From assembly GCA_964631265.1 (NCBI GenBank), contig CAZVWW010000023.1, positions 1-24,574 of the forward strand: a DNA stretch of 24,574 nt, in the 5' to 3' direction. Below are positions 1-8,452 of the stretch, in pieces; the stretch's first letter is position 1; every line of letters begins with the position of its first letter. The notes beneath the pieces were generated by a model that worked only from the letters and a program-made list of their open reading frames with translations, had not been told where the DNA came from and searched no databases. Made by a program: the position numbers and the translations under genes. Source of the stretch: CAZVWW01 sp964631265. Lineage in GTDB: Bacteria > Thermotogota > Thermotogae > MWEM01.

Positions 1-815
1 AGATCGCCGTTTGGTCCGCCGCCGGTTCCGGCATTTCCGGCTGAGGCAACTCTGAGTTTCAAGCCATCCGTTGCGCCGGCGGGTATCTTAACCTTGATCT
101 TCTTCTTCTCTTTTATACGGCCGGCACCGGAACAGACTTCGCATCTCTGTTCCACGGCCTTCCCGGTTCCGTGGCATCTCGGACAGGTCGTTGTTGTTTG
201 AATGTTGCCGAAGAATGTCCTGGATTCCTGAACAACGGCACCTCTTCCGCCGCACTGCGGGCAGGTTTTGAAGGCTGTCCCGTTCTTGGCACCGGTTCCG
301 TTGCATTTTTCGCATTTAGAATATCTTTCATAGTTGATCTCTTTTTCTACACCGTTCAGGACCTCGGATAGATCGACTCTTACATTGACGGCGATATCCT
401 CACCGCTTTTACCGCCTGAGCGGCTTCTTCTTCCCTGGGTCCGCTGCCCGGCACCGCCGCCGAAAAAGGCATCGAAGATGTCTTCAAATCCTCCGAAACC
501 CTGTCCGAAGAAATCATCAAACGGTGAACCGCCGGCGGTTCTTCTTGTTCCGCCATAACCGGCACCGCCACCATATCCGGGCGGAACCTGATCACCGACA
601 AAACCGTATTTATCGTACATGGCCCGCTTTTCAGTATCGCTCAGGACCTCATAGGCCTCACTGATATCTTTGAACTTCTTCTCAGCCTCTTCCCGGTCGT
701 CCTTGTGAAGATCGGGGTGCCATTTTTTGATCAGTTTTCGATAGGCCTTTTTTAACTCATCCTGTGTGGCGTTTTTTGAGACGCCTAATATCTCATAATA
801 ATCTTTTTTTGCCAT
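1..815 (-). CDS. dnaJ: DnaJ co-chaperone (type I Hsp40), C-terminus beyond the window
   Basis: Stimulates the DnaK ATPase and delivers unfolded substrates to it in the cytosol. The ATG at 815 follows an AGAAGGG Shine-Dalgarno (SD) by 5 nt and opens a frame that runs off the left edge, so about 271 codons are visible. The J domain (residues 1-70) carries the HPD motif at 33-35. A Gly/Phe-rich linker follows, then four CxxCxGxG zinc repeats (CEKCNGTG, CPQCGGRG, CPRCHGTG, CEVCSGAG) at about residues 168-232 and the start of the substrate-binding domain. This makes it a full type I DnaJ. It lies 41 bp downstream of grpE in the hrcA operon, so it should be under CIRCE/HrcA control. dnaK is not between grpE and dnaJ, unlike the common Firmicutes order. 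Confidence 0.96.
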   Translation of the reverse strand, partial: MAKKDYYEILGVSKNATQDELKKAYRKLIKKWHPDLHKDDREEAEKKFKDISEAYEVLSDTEKRAMYDKYGFVGDQVPPGYGGGAGYGGTRRTAGGSPFDDFFGQGFGGFEDIFDAFFGGGAGQRTQGRRSRSGGKSGEDIAVNVRVDLSEVLNGVEKEINYERYSKCEKCNGTGAKNGTAFKTCPQCGGRGAVVQESRTFFGNIQTTTTCPRCHGTGKAVEQRCEVCSGAGRIKEKKKIKVKIPAGATDGLKLRVASAGNAGTGGGPNGD

Positions 816-856
816 ATTAACCCTTCTTTCAACAATTCGGTTTTAAAACAGCCAAA

Positions 857-1402
857 TTATTCTTCACCTGTTTTTTTACTGCTGTCGTCTTCTCCGGGCA
901 AGACGGTAACCTTTACCCTGACAGGTTTTAAAACTTTTTCGTTGAATTTATAACCGTTTTCAACGACTTCAAGTATCGTGTGTTCTTCTTTGTCAGCACT
1001 TGGCACCTTATCTGCGATCTCCTGTTCGAACGGGTCGTATTTTTCTCCGGGGGTGGCATCAATCTTTCTCAGGCCTTCGCTCTCAAGCGTGTTAATAAAG
1101 GACTGATAGATCATCTGAACACCTTTAATGATCATCTCAACCTCTTTGGGCGGATTTTCGATATCCATATACTTCAACGCCCGCTCGAAATTGGTGATCA
1201 CCGGGATCATCTTATTTAAAAGCGATTCATTCGCAGATGCGTACACCCTCTGGTTTTCTCTTTTTGTGACCTGTTTAAAATGCTCAAAATCTGATTTGAG
1301 TCTGTGGGCGTATTCCTCTATCTCCGTCAATCTATGGACTTCTTTTTTTAACGTATTGACTTCTTCCTCTAAGTTCTGGACCTTATCCATCGTGCTTTTC
1401 AA
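857..1402 (-). CDS. grpE: GrpE nucleotide exchange factor for DnaK
   Basis: Dimeric co-chaperone that releases ADP from DnaK. The first ~60 residues are charged heptad-like coiled coil. The C-terminal beta domain has the family signatures GEKYDPFEQEIADKVP and, near the end, a VVENGYKFNEKVLKPVRVKV segment. The start is TTG at 1402: an AGGAGG SD (1411-1416) lies 8 nt upstream, whereas the in-frame ATG at 1390 would be 20 nt away. At 181 aa it is a normal GrpE length. The gap to hrcA is 19 bp, so it is co-transcribed from the CIRCE-controlled promoter. Confidence 0.95.
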   Translation of the reverse strand: MKSTMDKVQNLEEEVNTLKKEVHRLTEIEEYAHRLKSDFEHFKQVTKRENQRVYASANESLLNKMIPVITNFERALKYMDIENPPKEVEMIIKGVQMIYQSFINTLESEGLRKIDATPGEKYDPFEQEIADKVPSADKEEHTILEVVENGYKFNEKVLKPVRVKVTVLPGEDDSSKKTGEE

Positions 1403-1421
1403 CCTTTACACCTCCTGTATT

Positions 1422-2459
1422 TTAATCGTTAAAATTCATTATTCTGGTCAGATATTCGGACAACCTGTTTCCCACGTATTGTATCCCCTTCAGGTTCTGG
1501 AGATAGTCTGTGGTCTTTGATGTGAGGACCATCATCCTACCGAGTTTTTGAGAGCCCCCGCTGTAATCCTTGAAAAAGACGGAAAAGCCCTCGAGGTCCT
1601 CTTTTCTGTTCTCGCTTCCGATGTTGACTTTTAGATCCTCGCTGTCCTGAAAGATGTTCAGGAGCTCAACGATCTTCCGGTCATCCTCTGTATAAAGCAG
1701 GCAGCCTTTCAAATCTTCCTGTGAAAGCGTTTCATCCTGAACCAGCAGCTCGAATCCGTACTTTTCAAACCGGTTCCGGACGGTTCTGTTGACCATCTGA
1801 GACAAAAAGGTGAAGACATGCTCCACATCGGGATAATACCATGAGAATTCGGGCAGATCCATCTGTTCGAGGAGCTCTTTGAGCTCACTGAGACTTAAAC
1901 CATGGAGTTTGTCAGAGAGATAGCCCTCAAAATCCTTCATGGGATATTTTTCATCCATGGGAACGATGAATGTCTCTGATATGCCCATGTTGGTGATCAC
2001 AACAACCACCCAATAGTTTAAAAAGATGTTGGACAGCGATATCTTGTTGATCCGCAATCTGTCGATGAAAGGCTTTTCAACGATCGCAAGCCCGTTCATC
2101 CATCTTGAGAGAAAGACCGTAAACTGTTTAATCAATTCATCGATGTTGCTGTATTTAAAATTATCCAATAGTGTTATCTCGCTTTTTTCGATCTCGGGGG
2201 TATCCCGCAACCCTTTCAGGCAGTTCACGTAAAAACGATACCCCTTATCCGACGGGATTCTACCGGCGGATGTATAGGGCTGAAAGATATAGGCCATACT
2301 CTCCAGTCTCTTCATCTCGCTTCGGACTGTTGCACTGCTGCAATCCAGGTTGGTGATGTCCAGTATCTTCTTTGAACTGACCGGTTTTTTCAGCGTGATG
2401 AACTCCTGTACAATAGCGTAGAGTATGGTTTCCTGTCGTTTTGTCAGATCGTTTGTCAT
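1422..2459 (-). CDS. hrcA: HrcA heat-inducible transcriptional repressor
   Basis: Repressor of class I heat-shock genes that binds CIRCE; its activity depends on the GroE chaperonin in characterised species. The N-terminal winged helix (about residues 1-75) ends in the hallmark TSAGRIPSDKGYRFYV, followed by a GAF-like inducer region and a C-terminal dimerisation part. Length (345 aa) is typical. The ATG at 2459 has a GGAGGG SD a few bases upstream. It is the first gene of the hrcA-grpE-dnaJ operon, and a perfect CIRCE element lies between it and its promoter, so it is expected to be autoregulated. Confidence 0.96.
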   Translation of the reverse strand: MTNDLTKRQETILYAIVQEFITLKKPVSSKKILDITNLDCSSATVRSEMKRLESMAYIFQPYTSAGRIPSDKGYRFYVNCLKGLRDTPEIEKSEITLLDNFKYSNIDELIKQFTVFLSRWMNGLAIVEKPFIDRLRINKISLSNIFLNYWVVVVITNMGISETFIVPMDEKYPMKDFEGYLSDKLHGLSLSELKELLEQMDLPEFSWYYPDVEHVFTFLSQMVNRTVRNRFEKYGFELLVQDETLSQEDLKGCLLYTEDDRKIVELLNIFQDSEDLKVNIGSENRKEDLEGFSVFFKDYSGGSQKLGRMMVLTSKTTDYLQNLKGIQYVGNRLSEYLTRIMNFND

Positions 2460-2475
2460 AGCTGCACCCTCCGAT

Positions 2476-2502
2476 TTAGCACTCTTAACACATGAGTGCT
2501 AA
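2476..2502. promoter_or_regulatory. CIRCE operator (perfect TTAGCACTC-N9-GAGTGCTAA)
   Basis: Both 9-bp arms match the CIRCE consensus exactly with the canonical 9-bp spacer. It covers the predicted transcription start and early leader of hrcA. This is the HrcA binding site. A lone half-site GAGTGCTGA sits at 2523-2531 in the promoter spacer. Confidence 0.97.
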
Positions 2503-2510
2503 CTTCTTAT

Positions 2511-2539
2511 ATCATAACATTCGAGTGCTGATTTGTCAA
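2511..2539 (-). promoter_or_regulatory. hrcA operon promoter
   Basis: On the minus strand TTGACA (2534-2539), a 17-bp spacer and TATGAT (2511-2516) form a near-perfect housekeeping-sigma promoter, placing the start point at the edge of CIRCE. Bound HrcA would therefore block initiation. Confidence 0.88.
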
Positions 2540-2612
2540 GAATATGCCGGTCCTCGCTCCGACTCTCTTGGGTGTTTCCAAATCTTTACACAGGGACAAA
2601 ATCAAGGGGACA

Positions 2613-2712
2613 NNNNNNNNNNNNNNNNNNNNNNNNNNNNNNNNNNNNNNNNNNNNNNNNNNNNNNNNNNNNNNNNNNNNNNNNNNNNNNNNNNNNNNNN
2701 NNNNNNNNNNNN
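2613..2712. other. Assembly gap (100 N)
   Basis: Exactly 100 N. The flanking sequences (2560-2612 and 2713-2770) share no obvious overlap, so unlike the second gap this may hide real sequence of unknown length. The flanks (about 2540-2612 and 2713-2791) contain no gene that I can support. Confidence 0.98.
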
Positions 2713-2791
2713 TGATTTTCTATGATTTCTATTGTCCCAAGCTAAGCAGATGATCGAAAAAGTGCCAATGGCGGCTGTTTGATTGCTTTTT

Positions 2792-3190
2792 TCACTCCGG
2801 GCCGGAGGAGCTGTGGCGAGACCAGAGAAAAGCATGGTCGGAGACGCATCGATAGGAAAGGGCTTTGATCTCGCCGTCTTTGTGGAAGAGTTTGATGTTC
2901 CTGAGTTTCTTTTCTTTGACGTCTTTCAGCTGATTAATGTCTTTTACTTTTTCATAGAAGATGTCATCAAGGACGATCCCCACATAGTAGCCATTTCCAT
3001 CACTGACCCAATAGGTGTTAACGTTCATTCTTTTCAGAGGTTCGAATAGTGGACAGGGTTGCTCGCTGTCCGGGGTCAGGCTATAGCCTGTTTCATCGTC
3101 AATGATCATCTCGGAAGTCCCGTTGAAACGGGGTGTTTGATCCTGGAAGCGTTTTTTTAAGGTTAAAAGCTTATTTATGATGTGTGTCAT
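2792..3190 (-). CDS. Hypothetical protein, 133 aa
   Basis: Not recognised. The ATG at 3190 is chosen because a GAGGGGG SD lies 6 nt upstream. An in-frame ATG at 3253 would fall between the promoter -10 element and the predicted transcription start. The protein is soluble-looking, with no signal peptide or membrane span. It starts with a basic/amphipathic segment (MTHIINKLLTLKKRF), has an acidic middle, then a beta-rich stretch with WVSDGNGYYVGIVLDDIFYE and a Lys-rich region. It is flanked by its own promoter and the chemotaxis terminator, so it is probably monocistronic. The right side of the assembly gap lies 79 bp beyond its stop, so a downstream partner could be hidden. Confidence 0.75.
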   Translation of the reverse strand: MTHIINKLLTLKKRFQDQTPRFNGTSEMIIDDETGYSLTPDSEQPCPLFEPLKRMNVNTYWVSDGNGYYVGIVLDDIFYEKVKDINQLKDVKEKKLRNIKLFHKDGEIKALSYRCVSDHAFLWSRHSSSGPE

Positions 3191-3244
3191 TTCATTCCCC
3201 CTCAACATTAAATAGCCGTTATAGACTGGTGTATTTTCAATAAT

Positions 3245-3273
3245 ATTATACACCTCAGTTCTTAAACTGTCAA
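3245..3273 (-). promoter_or_regulatory. Perfect consensus promoter of the 133-aa gene
   Basis: On the minus strand TTGACA (3268-3273), 17-bp spacer, TATAAT (3245-3250): 12 of 12 consensus bases at optimal spacing. The leader to the ATG at 3190 is about 45-50 nt. Confidence 0.9.
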
Positions 3274-3361
3274 GCTATCAAATGTAACAATTTTGTCGTT
3301 GCAAATCATATTCTTCTTAAAGTAAACGGATTGAGTTTATGAGAGAAGAAGCTACAAACAA

Positions 3362-3393
3362 CAGGAAAAGAGGCGTACATCTCTGTACGCCTC
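3362..3393 (-). terminator. Terminator after the chemoreceptor gene
   Basis: Perfect 10-bp stem GAGGCGTACA/TGTACGCCTC with a 4-nt loop (3370-3393). It is followed on the minus strand by TTTTCCTGT, 41 bp past the chemoreceptor stop. The T tract is short but correctly placed. Confidence 0.75.
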
Positions 3394-3434
3394 ATATCAT
3401 AACGCTTGCCTTTAATTTTATTTATTGGGTGGAT

Positions 3435-5417
3435 TTAGAAGTCCTGACTGTCATCCTCCAGTGGTATGACATTCTCCGGGTCGACGGCATGTGTCTGTTT
3501 TCCTGATTTTTGCATCTGTGACCCCGAGCTTTTTCGCTGACCGCTGCTCAATTGAGCGTTTCTCTTGTTGCCCTGTGACTGACCGGTTGTTTTTCTGTTC
3601 TTCGCGGTTCCACCTCCGGAAAATCCGGATGATCCTCCGCTTCTGTTGCCAGCTGATTGATCGTCATTACCTTTCATGATCATGTTCAGTCTGGACACAA
3701 TGTCATTCAAGCTCTCTGCCTGGGCACTCATTTCTTCAGAGGAGCTGGCGGTCTCTTCTGCATTTGCGGCGTTCTGCTGGGTGACCTGTTCCATCTGGCT
3801 AACCGCTTCGTTGATCTGGGAAATGCCCTGGGCCTGTTCTTTGCTGGCGGCGTTTATCTCGTCAATGAGCTTACTGAGGCTTGCCGATTGATCGTTGATC
3901 TCCACCAGGGATTCCTGAACTCTTTTGGCAACATCGACCCCTTTTTCGGAGAGCTGGATATTCTTTTCAATGATATCTGTGGTATCCTGTGCCGCTTTGG
4001 CGCTTCTCTGAGCCAGGTTTCTGACCTCTTCGGCCACAACGGCAAATCCGGCGCCGGCCTCTCCGGCTCTGGCGGCTTCAACCGCGGCGTTAAGTGAGAG
4101 GATGTTGGTCTGGAAGGCGATGTCGTCAATGACTTTGATGATCTTGGATATCTCATCGCTCGAGTCCTTGATCTGCTGCATGGAGTTCATCATTTCCTGC
4201 ATTTCCTCACGGCCTTTTGAGGAGGCCTTGTCCGCATTTTCTGACATCTCTGAAGCCTTCTCGGTGTTGTTGTTGGTCTGTTGGATCATCGAGTTGGACT
4301 CGTTCAACGTGGCCGAGGTCTCCTCTAGTGATGAGGCCTGCTCGGAACTCCCCTCAGCCAGCTGTTGACTTGCCGATGACAGCTGTTCTGAAGCGGATGC
4401 AACCTGCTCCGCCCCGTCATCCAGTTCGTCGGTGATCTTTCTCAACGGCCCCACGATACTGCTGATGACAAAGTAGGCCACGACTAATCCGACAACAACA
4501 CCAACGATCGAAAGTACAAGCACCAGCAAGATCGTACTGCTCTGAACCGATTCCATCTCTGATTCCTGATCCGTACTTAACTGCTCGATGGAGCTGAGAA
4601 CATCTGCCCCGGCAGAATCCAGCTCATCAAAGAGATCAACCCCTTTTTGATAGGCCTCGGTGTTCCTCTCAAATGCCTGCTGGTATTCCCGGCCGTTGTT
4701 CTCGATGTTGGTATAGAGATCCCGGTCGGACTGGAGCTGAAGTCTGGCTTTCGCCTCTGAGATTTTGCTGAAAATCTTCTCCATATGAGCTTCCATCTCG
4801 GTTATAAAAGTATTCTCATGGGTGAGCTGGAAATCCTTTTCGATTCTTCTGGCGATGAGTGCGAGTTCCTTCAATTCATTGGCATCCCGCACTTTCTGGT
4901 ATTCTTTTTCAATGGCAGCAGCATCGGCATTGCTCTCAATGGCATTGATCATATCCTGTTCCTGTTTGGCCGCCATCTGCTCGGCCAGTTTCACAAATTC
5001 ATTGGCCTCGTTCTCCATCGTCTGCCGGGTGGGTACAATGGCGTTGTTATAATTATCCGCATAATCGTTGAACTTGGATTCGTAATCCTGGAAGAGCCGT
5101 TTCACCTGATCGATTCTGTTCCGGTCGACGGTGTCGTTCAGCTTTCCCTTTGTCTCATCCAGTAGTTTGTAGGTATCTTGCAATATTCTGTCAACCGACT
5201 GTTTGGCGCTCGAATCTTTACTGTTCAGATAGTCCAGTCTGTTGATCTTCGCCCTTAACGTCAGTTGAACGATATCGCCCGCGTCATCTGCTGTATCGAC
5301 TTTCTGTTGTGAATTTGTTATGCCGTTCCAGGACATGAATCCCACCACAGCGATAATGGCCACAAGCAGTATAAATCCCAGCCAGATCTTGGTACTTAGT
5401 TTCATATTCATCATCAT
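3435..5417 (-). CDS. Methyl-accepting chemotaxis protein
   Basis: Transmembrane chemoreceptor. TM1 is at about residues 11-30 and TM2 at about 290-315. Between them are ~260 all-helical residues; the ALIARRIEKDF segment suggests an HBM-type bimodular helical sensor (inference). TM2 is followed by only a short VGPLRKITDEL helix, not a full HAMP, then the signalling hairpin whose tip contains FQTNILSLNAAVEAARAGEA and GAGFAVVAEEVRNLAQRS. A Ser/Gly/Lys-rich tail ends in VIPLEDDSQDF. The start is ambiguous. GTG at 5426 overlaps the cheW stop as GTGA, but the ATG at 5417 lies 8 nt after TAAAGGGGTGATC, a near-complete anti-SD match, and is preferred (660 aa). It is coupled to cheW; no cheA or methylation genes are in the window. 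Confidence 0.94.
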   Translation of the reverse strand: MMMNMKLSTKIWLGFILLVAIIAVVGFMSWNGITNSQQKVDTADDAGDIVQLTLRAKINRLDYLNSKDSSAKQSVDRILQDTYKLLDETKGKLNDTVDRNRIDQVKRLFQDYESKFNDYADNYNNAIVPTRQTMENEANEFVKLAEQMAAKQEQDMINAIESNADAAAIEKEYQKVRDANELKELALIARRIEKDFQLTHENTFITEMEAHMEKIFSKISEAKARLQLQSDRDLYTNIENNGREYQQAFERNTEAYQKGVDLFDELDSAGADVLSSIEQLSTDQESEMESVQSSTILLVLVLSIVGVVVGLVVAYFVISSIVGPLRKITDELDDGAEQVASASEQLSSASQQLAEGSSEQASSLEETSATLNESNSMIQQTNNNTEKASEMSENADKASSKGREEMQEMMNSMQQIKDSSDEISKIIKVIDDIAFQTNILSLNAAVEAARAGEAGAGFAVVAEEVRNLAQRSAKAAQDTTDIIEKNIQLSEKGVDVAKRVQESLVEINDQSASLSKLIDEINAASKEQAQGISQINEAVSQMEQVTQQNAANAEETASSSEEMSAQAESLNDIVSRLNMIMKGNDDQSAGNRSGGSSGFSGGGTAKNRKTTGQSQGNKRNAQLSSGQRKSSGSQMQKSGKQTHAVDPENVIPLEDDSQDF

Positions 5418-5422
5418 TAAGA

Positions 5423-5902
5423 TCACCCCTTTACCTTTTCTGAAAGAAATTCAAGCTCTTTCTCCGTTATAACCCGCTCGATGTCGAGCAGCATGATCAC
5501 CTTTTTCTCGTGTTTTGCCATGCCGACAATGAAGTCGTTTTCAACCTCAACACCGTATCTCGGAGGCGGTTCAATCTCGGTGTCCTCTATCTTGATGACT
5601 TCGGATGCAGAGTCAACGACAACACCCATCTCTTTTCCTCTTTCGTCGTCCAGTTTGATCTCCAATACGATGAAGACGGTCCGGTCCGTGTATTCCATTT
5701 CTTCAAGCCCGAATTTCAATCTCAGATCCATTAACGGAATGATCTTCCCGCGAAGATTGATGACCCCTTTAATAAAATCCGGCATCCGGGGAACTTCTGT
5801 GATCTCCATCATCCCGATGATTTCTCTCACTTTGAGAATGGGGATCCCGTATGTTTCCTGGCCCAATCGGAATGTCAAATAGATACCTTCTTCAGGTTCC
5901 AC
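5423..5902 (-). CDS. cheW: CheW chemotaxis coupling protein
   Basis: Adaptor linking chemoreceptors to the CheA kinase. The frame is open to 6010, but the upstream part has no ribosome site and an unrelated hydrophobic sequence. A GGAGGTG SD lies 5-6 nt before GTG at 5902, giving VEPEEGIYLTFRLGQETYGI, a typical CheW N-terminus, and 159 aa. Signatures include ETYGIPILKVREI, GVINLRGKIIPLMDLR and the C-terminal VIMLLDIERV. Its TGA overlaps the GTG frame of the receptor gene, which implies translational coupling to that receptor. Confidence 0.94.
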   Translation of the reverse strand: MEPEEGIYLTFRLGQETYGIPILKVREIIGMMEITEVPRMPDFIKGVINLRGKIIPLMDLRLKFGLEEMEYTDRTVFIVLEIKLDDERGKEMGVVVDSASEVIKIEDTEIEPPPRYGVEVENDFIVGMAKHEKKVIMLLDIERVITEKELEFLSEKVKG

Positions 5903-6133
5903 GCTTTCACCTCCATGGTTGTTTTGGTTTGGAAAAGTTTTCAATAGGTATGAAGTATAGTGTTCTATAAAAGACATCGTTAACACAGCAAATAAAATAA
6001 GATCTTTCACGATAAAAAGAATTGAAAGCTAAAATTTGTCATTGTTTATTATATCATATTAGATGCTCTCGGTACTACAATTCAACTTGTCTGTCAAACA
6101 GAAGGATGTTATGACAAATGAAAATAGAACAGA

Positions 6134-6163
6134 TTGGTCTTTCTTAAAAACACGTGTTATAAT
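6134..6163 (+). promoter_or_regulatory. Candidate promoter of the surE operon
   Basis: TATAAT at 6158-6163 is a perfect -10, with a poor -35 (TTGGTC, 6134-6139) at 18 bp. It is the only good -10 close to surE, about 48 bp before its start. Confidence 0.5.
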
Positions 6164-6210
6164 TCTCATGGTAGTTTACTGCATTTATAAGAAAAAAGGG
6201 AATGATCGTT

Positions 6211-6963
6211 TTGAATATACTGATAACCAACGACGATGGTGTCAAAGCCGAGGGGATTGCCGTTTTGAAAAAAGTGCTAATGCAATCCGGTCACAGTGTA
6301 ACTGTTGCAGCACCGGAAACGGAGAAGAGCGCCACCGGCCATGCCATCACCCTGAGAAGGCCGATATGGGTGAAAGAGATCGAGAAAGACGGGGGGTTTT
6401 TCGGGTACGGTGTAACCGGAACCCCTGCTGACAGCGTCAAGATTGGCGTCCTGGAGCTCGCCTCGGAAAAAGTTGACCTGGTTGTCTCCGGCATCAACCG
6501 GGGAGCTAATCTTGGGACTGACATTCCTTATTCGGGGACTGTTTCAGGTGCTTTGGAGGCATCGATCATGGGATACCCGGCAGTCGCCATTTCGAGTATC
6601 GACCCGCATGATCCCTATTTTGAAACAGCGGCGGCATTTCTCGTCAAATATCTCAAGGAATTTGATATCCGGACGGTTCCAAATCTTGGAGCATTGAACA
6701 TCAATGTTCCGTCAATACCATATGAGGAATTAAAGGGGTACAAAATCACCCGGCAAAGTTCAAGACGGTTTGACGACTATTATGAAAAGAGAGAGGATCC
6801 CTATGGCAATTACTATTACTGGCTGATGGGGAATATTAAGAAAGAAAAGCTGCCCGAGGACAACGACTGGGTGGCTATTGAACACGACTATGTCTCGATA
6901 TCACCGCTGACAATATTTATGAACGATAACAGATGGTACGAAGAACTGAAGAAAGGCAGATGA
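6211..6963 (+). CDS. surE: 5'/3'-nucleotidase SurE
   Basis: Metal-dependent nucleoside monophosphate phosphatase (survival protein E). The TTG at 6211 is chosen over the ATG at 6202. The SD AAAGGG (6195-6200) is only 1 nt from the ATG but 10 nt from the TTG, and the TTG start puts the metal ligands at D8 and D9 in NDDG, the usual SurE numbering. Other signatures are APETEKSATGHAIT and the SGINRGANLGTDIPYSGTVS active-site loop. Length is 250 aa. It is first in the ten-gene plus-strand run; its stop overlaps the region where def starts. Confidence 0.95.
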   Translation: MNILITNDDGVKAEGIAVLKKVLMQSGHSVTVAAPETEKSATGHAITLRRPIWVKEIEKDGGFFGYGVTGTPADSVKIGVLELASEKVDLVVSGINRGANLGTDIPYSGTVSGALEASIMGYPAVAISSIDPHDPYFETAAAFLVKYLKEFDIRTVPNLGALNINVPSIPYEELKGYKITRQSSRRFDDYYEKREDPYGNYYYWLMGNIKKEKLPEDNDWVAIEHDYVSISPLTIFMNDNRWYEELKKGR

Positions 6964-6965
6964 CA

Positions 6966-7481
6966 ATGGACTTGACATTAAGGTATTACGGAGATCCTGT
7001 CTTGAGAAAAAAGACAGAGAAGATAGAAGAGTTTGACGATGAGCTGGAACGGCTCATCGAAAAGATGGTGGAGATCATGTACGCCGAGGATGGTGCAGGG
7101 CTGGCAGGACCACAGGCGGGCGTTTCAAAGAGTCTCTTCATCGAAGACGACGGTACCCGAGAAGGCTGGAAGGCGTATATCAACCCGGAAATCATTGAAT
7201 TTTCCGACGACAAGGATATCGCCGAGGAAGGGTGCCTGTCCTTCCCGGATTTGTTTGAAAACGTTGAGAGGGCCGGCTCCATCAGAGTCCGCTATCAGGA
7301 CCCCTCCGGAGAGGAACACGAGGAGGATGTCACCGGCTATCTGGCCAGGATTATCCAGCATGAGACCGACCATCTCAACGGGGTGCTCTTCATCGATCAT
7401 CTCAGCAAACTGAAACGACGCCTCTTGAAAAAGCGGCTCCAAAGTATTAAACAGATCGCAAAGGACAGTATGCGTGTATGA
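6966..7481 (+). CDS. def: Peptide deformylase
   Basis: Removes the formyl group from nascent N-terminal Met. All three motifs are present: GAGLAGPQ (residues 43-50; the usual second Ala is Gly), EEGCLS with metal ligand C90, and QHETDH with H132, E133 and H136. With the chosen start, ATG at 6966, these coincide with the E. coli numbering. The SD AAAGG (6952-6956) is 9 nt from this ATG; the alternative ATG at 6960 overlaps the surE TGA but is only 3 nt from the SD. Length is 171 aa. The stop overlaps the fmt start (ATGA), so the formyl-adding and formyl-removing enzymes are coupled. Confidence 0.96.
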   Translation: MDLTLRYYGDPVLRKKTEKIEEFDDELERLIEKMVEIMYAEDGAGLAGPQAGVSKSLFIEDDGTREGWKAYINPEIIEFSDDKDIAEEGCLSFPDLFENVERAGSIRVRYQDPSGEEHEEDVTGYLARIIQHETDHLNGVLFIDHLSKLKRRLLKKRLQSIKQIAKDSMRV

Positions 7482-8452
7482 ATAAAGAAGAGATGAGAAT
7501 CGTTTTCATGGGAACTCCGGATTTTGCCGCTTTGCATCTCGAAAGACTCGTAAAAGAGAGGTACAACGTTGTCGGTGTCTTCTCACAGCCGGACAAGGCC
7601 TCCGGCAGGGGTTCCAGAAAAAGACCGACGCCGGTAAAGAAGACGGCCGAAAAACACGATATCCCGGTTTTCCAGCCGAAGTCGGTTAATCTCAGAAAGG
7701 GTTTTGAATCGTTGAGAGCCCTCAATCCTGATGTGATCGTTGTGGTGGCATTTGGTAAGATCCTGAAAAAGAAAGTGATCACTCTGCCGCCAATGGGCAT
7801 TTACAATGTTCATGCCTCTATACTGCCCAAATATCGGGGGGCTGCCCCAATCCAAAGGGCTATCGAGAACGGCGAGACTGAGACGGGCGTCTCGATCATG
7901 AAGATCGTTCCCGAGCTCGATGCAGGAGATGTGGCCAGGATAGAGCGGATTCCGATTGGTAAACGGGATAATCTTGAAACGGTCCATGACAAACTGGTTG
8001 AAGCTGGATCGGCTGCATTATGCGCCTTTTTAAAAGACCTCTCCCAAGACCGGGTGACATTCACATCGCAAAACGACGACGAGGCCACTTATGCCGGAAA
8101 GATAGAAAAGGACGAGCTCTACATCGACTGGAACCGGGAGGCCGGAGAGATTCATAATAAGATAAGGGCGTTTGACCCAATCCCCTGTGCCCGGACCATT
8201 TTGAACGCGAAGACCGTCAAACTCATGGATTCTATGGGACCTGAAGACGACAAGATACAAATTGAAAGCAAAAAAAAGGTACCTGGAACGATTCTGAAGA
8301 TAGTCGACGATGGGGCCTGGATTAAATGCGGAAATGGCTGTCTGCTTGTTGGGACCCTGCAGCTCCCGTCCAAGAAACCTGTGACATTTATGGATGCAAA
8401 GAATGGCCGAAAGATCAGCGAAGGGGAGATGTTTAAGCCTTGCGAAGAATGA
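7478..8452 (+). CDS. fmt: Methionyl-tRNA formyltransferase
   Basis: Formylates initiator Met-tRNA using 10-formyl-THF. The N-terminal Rossmann-like transferase domain begins MRIVFMGTPDFA. The catalytic set is N110, H112 (NVHASILPKYRGAAPI) and D148 (DAGD), offset by 4 from E. coli N106/H108/D144. The C-terminal tRNA-binding OB domain covers about residues 215-324. The ATG at 7478 overlaps the def stop; ATG 7493 would give the more standard MRIVF start and is an alternative. Length is 324 aa. Confidence 0.96.
   Translation: MNKEEMRIVFMGTPDFAALHLERLVKERYNVVGVFSQPDKASGRGSRKRPTPVKKTAEKHDIPVFQPKSVNLRKGFESLRALNPDVIVVVAFGKILKKKVITLPPMGIYNVHASILPKYRGAAPIQRAIENGETETGVSIMKIVPELDAGDVARIERIPIGKRDNLETVHDKLVEAGSAALCAFLKDLSQDRVTFTSQNDDEATYAGKIEKDELYIDWNREAGEIHNKIRAFDPIPCARTILNAKTVKLMDSMGPEDDKIQIESKKKVPGTILKIVDDGAWIKCGNGCLLVGTLQLPSKKPVTFMDAKNGRKISEGEMFKPCEE

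Noticed and set aside
3657..5165. Several open plus-strand frames opposite the chemoreceptor gene
   Set aside because: Shadow frames produced by the skewed codon use of a helical Ser/Ala/Glu-rich protein; no SD or promoters.
5903..6010. N-terminal extension of cheW to 6010
   Set aside because: No SD at 6010, unrelated hydrophobic residues, and a GGAGGTG site correctly spaced for GTG 5902.
6063..6431. 122-codon plus-strand ORF overlapping the surE start
   Set aside because: Overlaps surE in another frame and contains the surE promoter; no family features.
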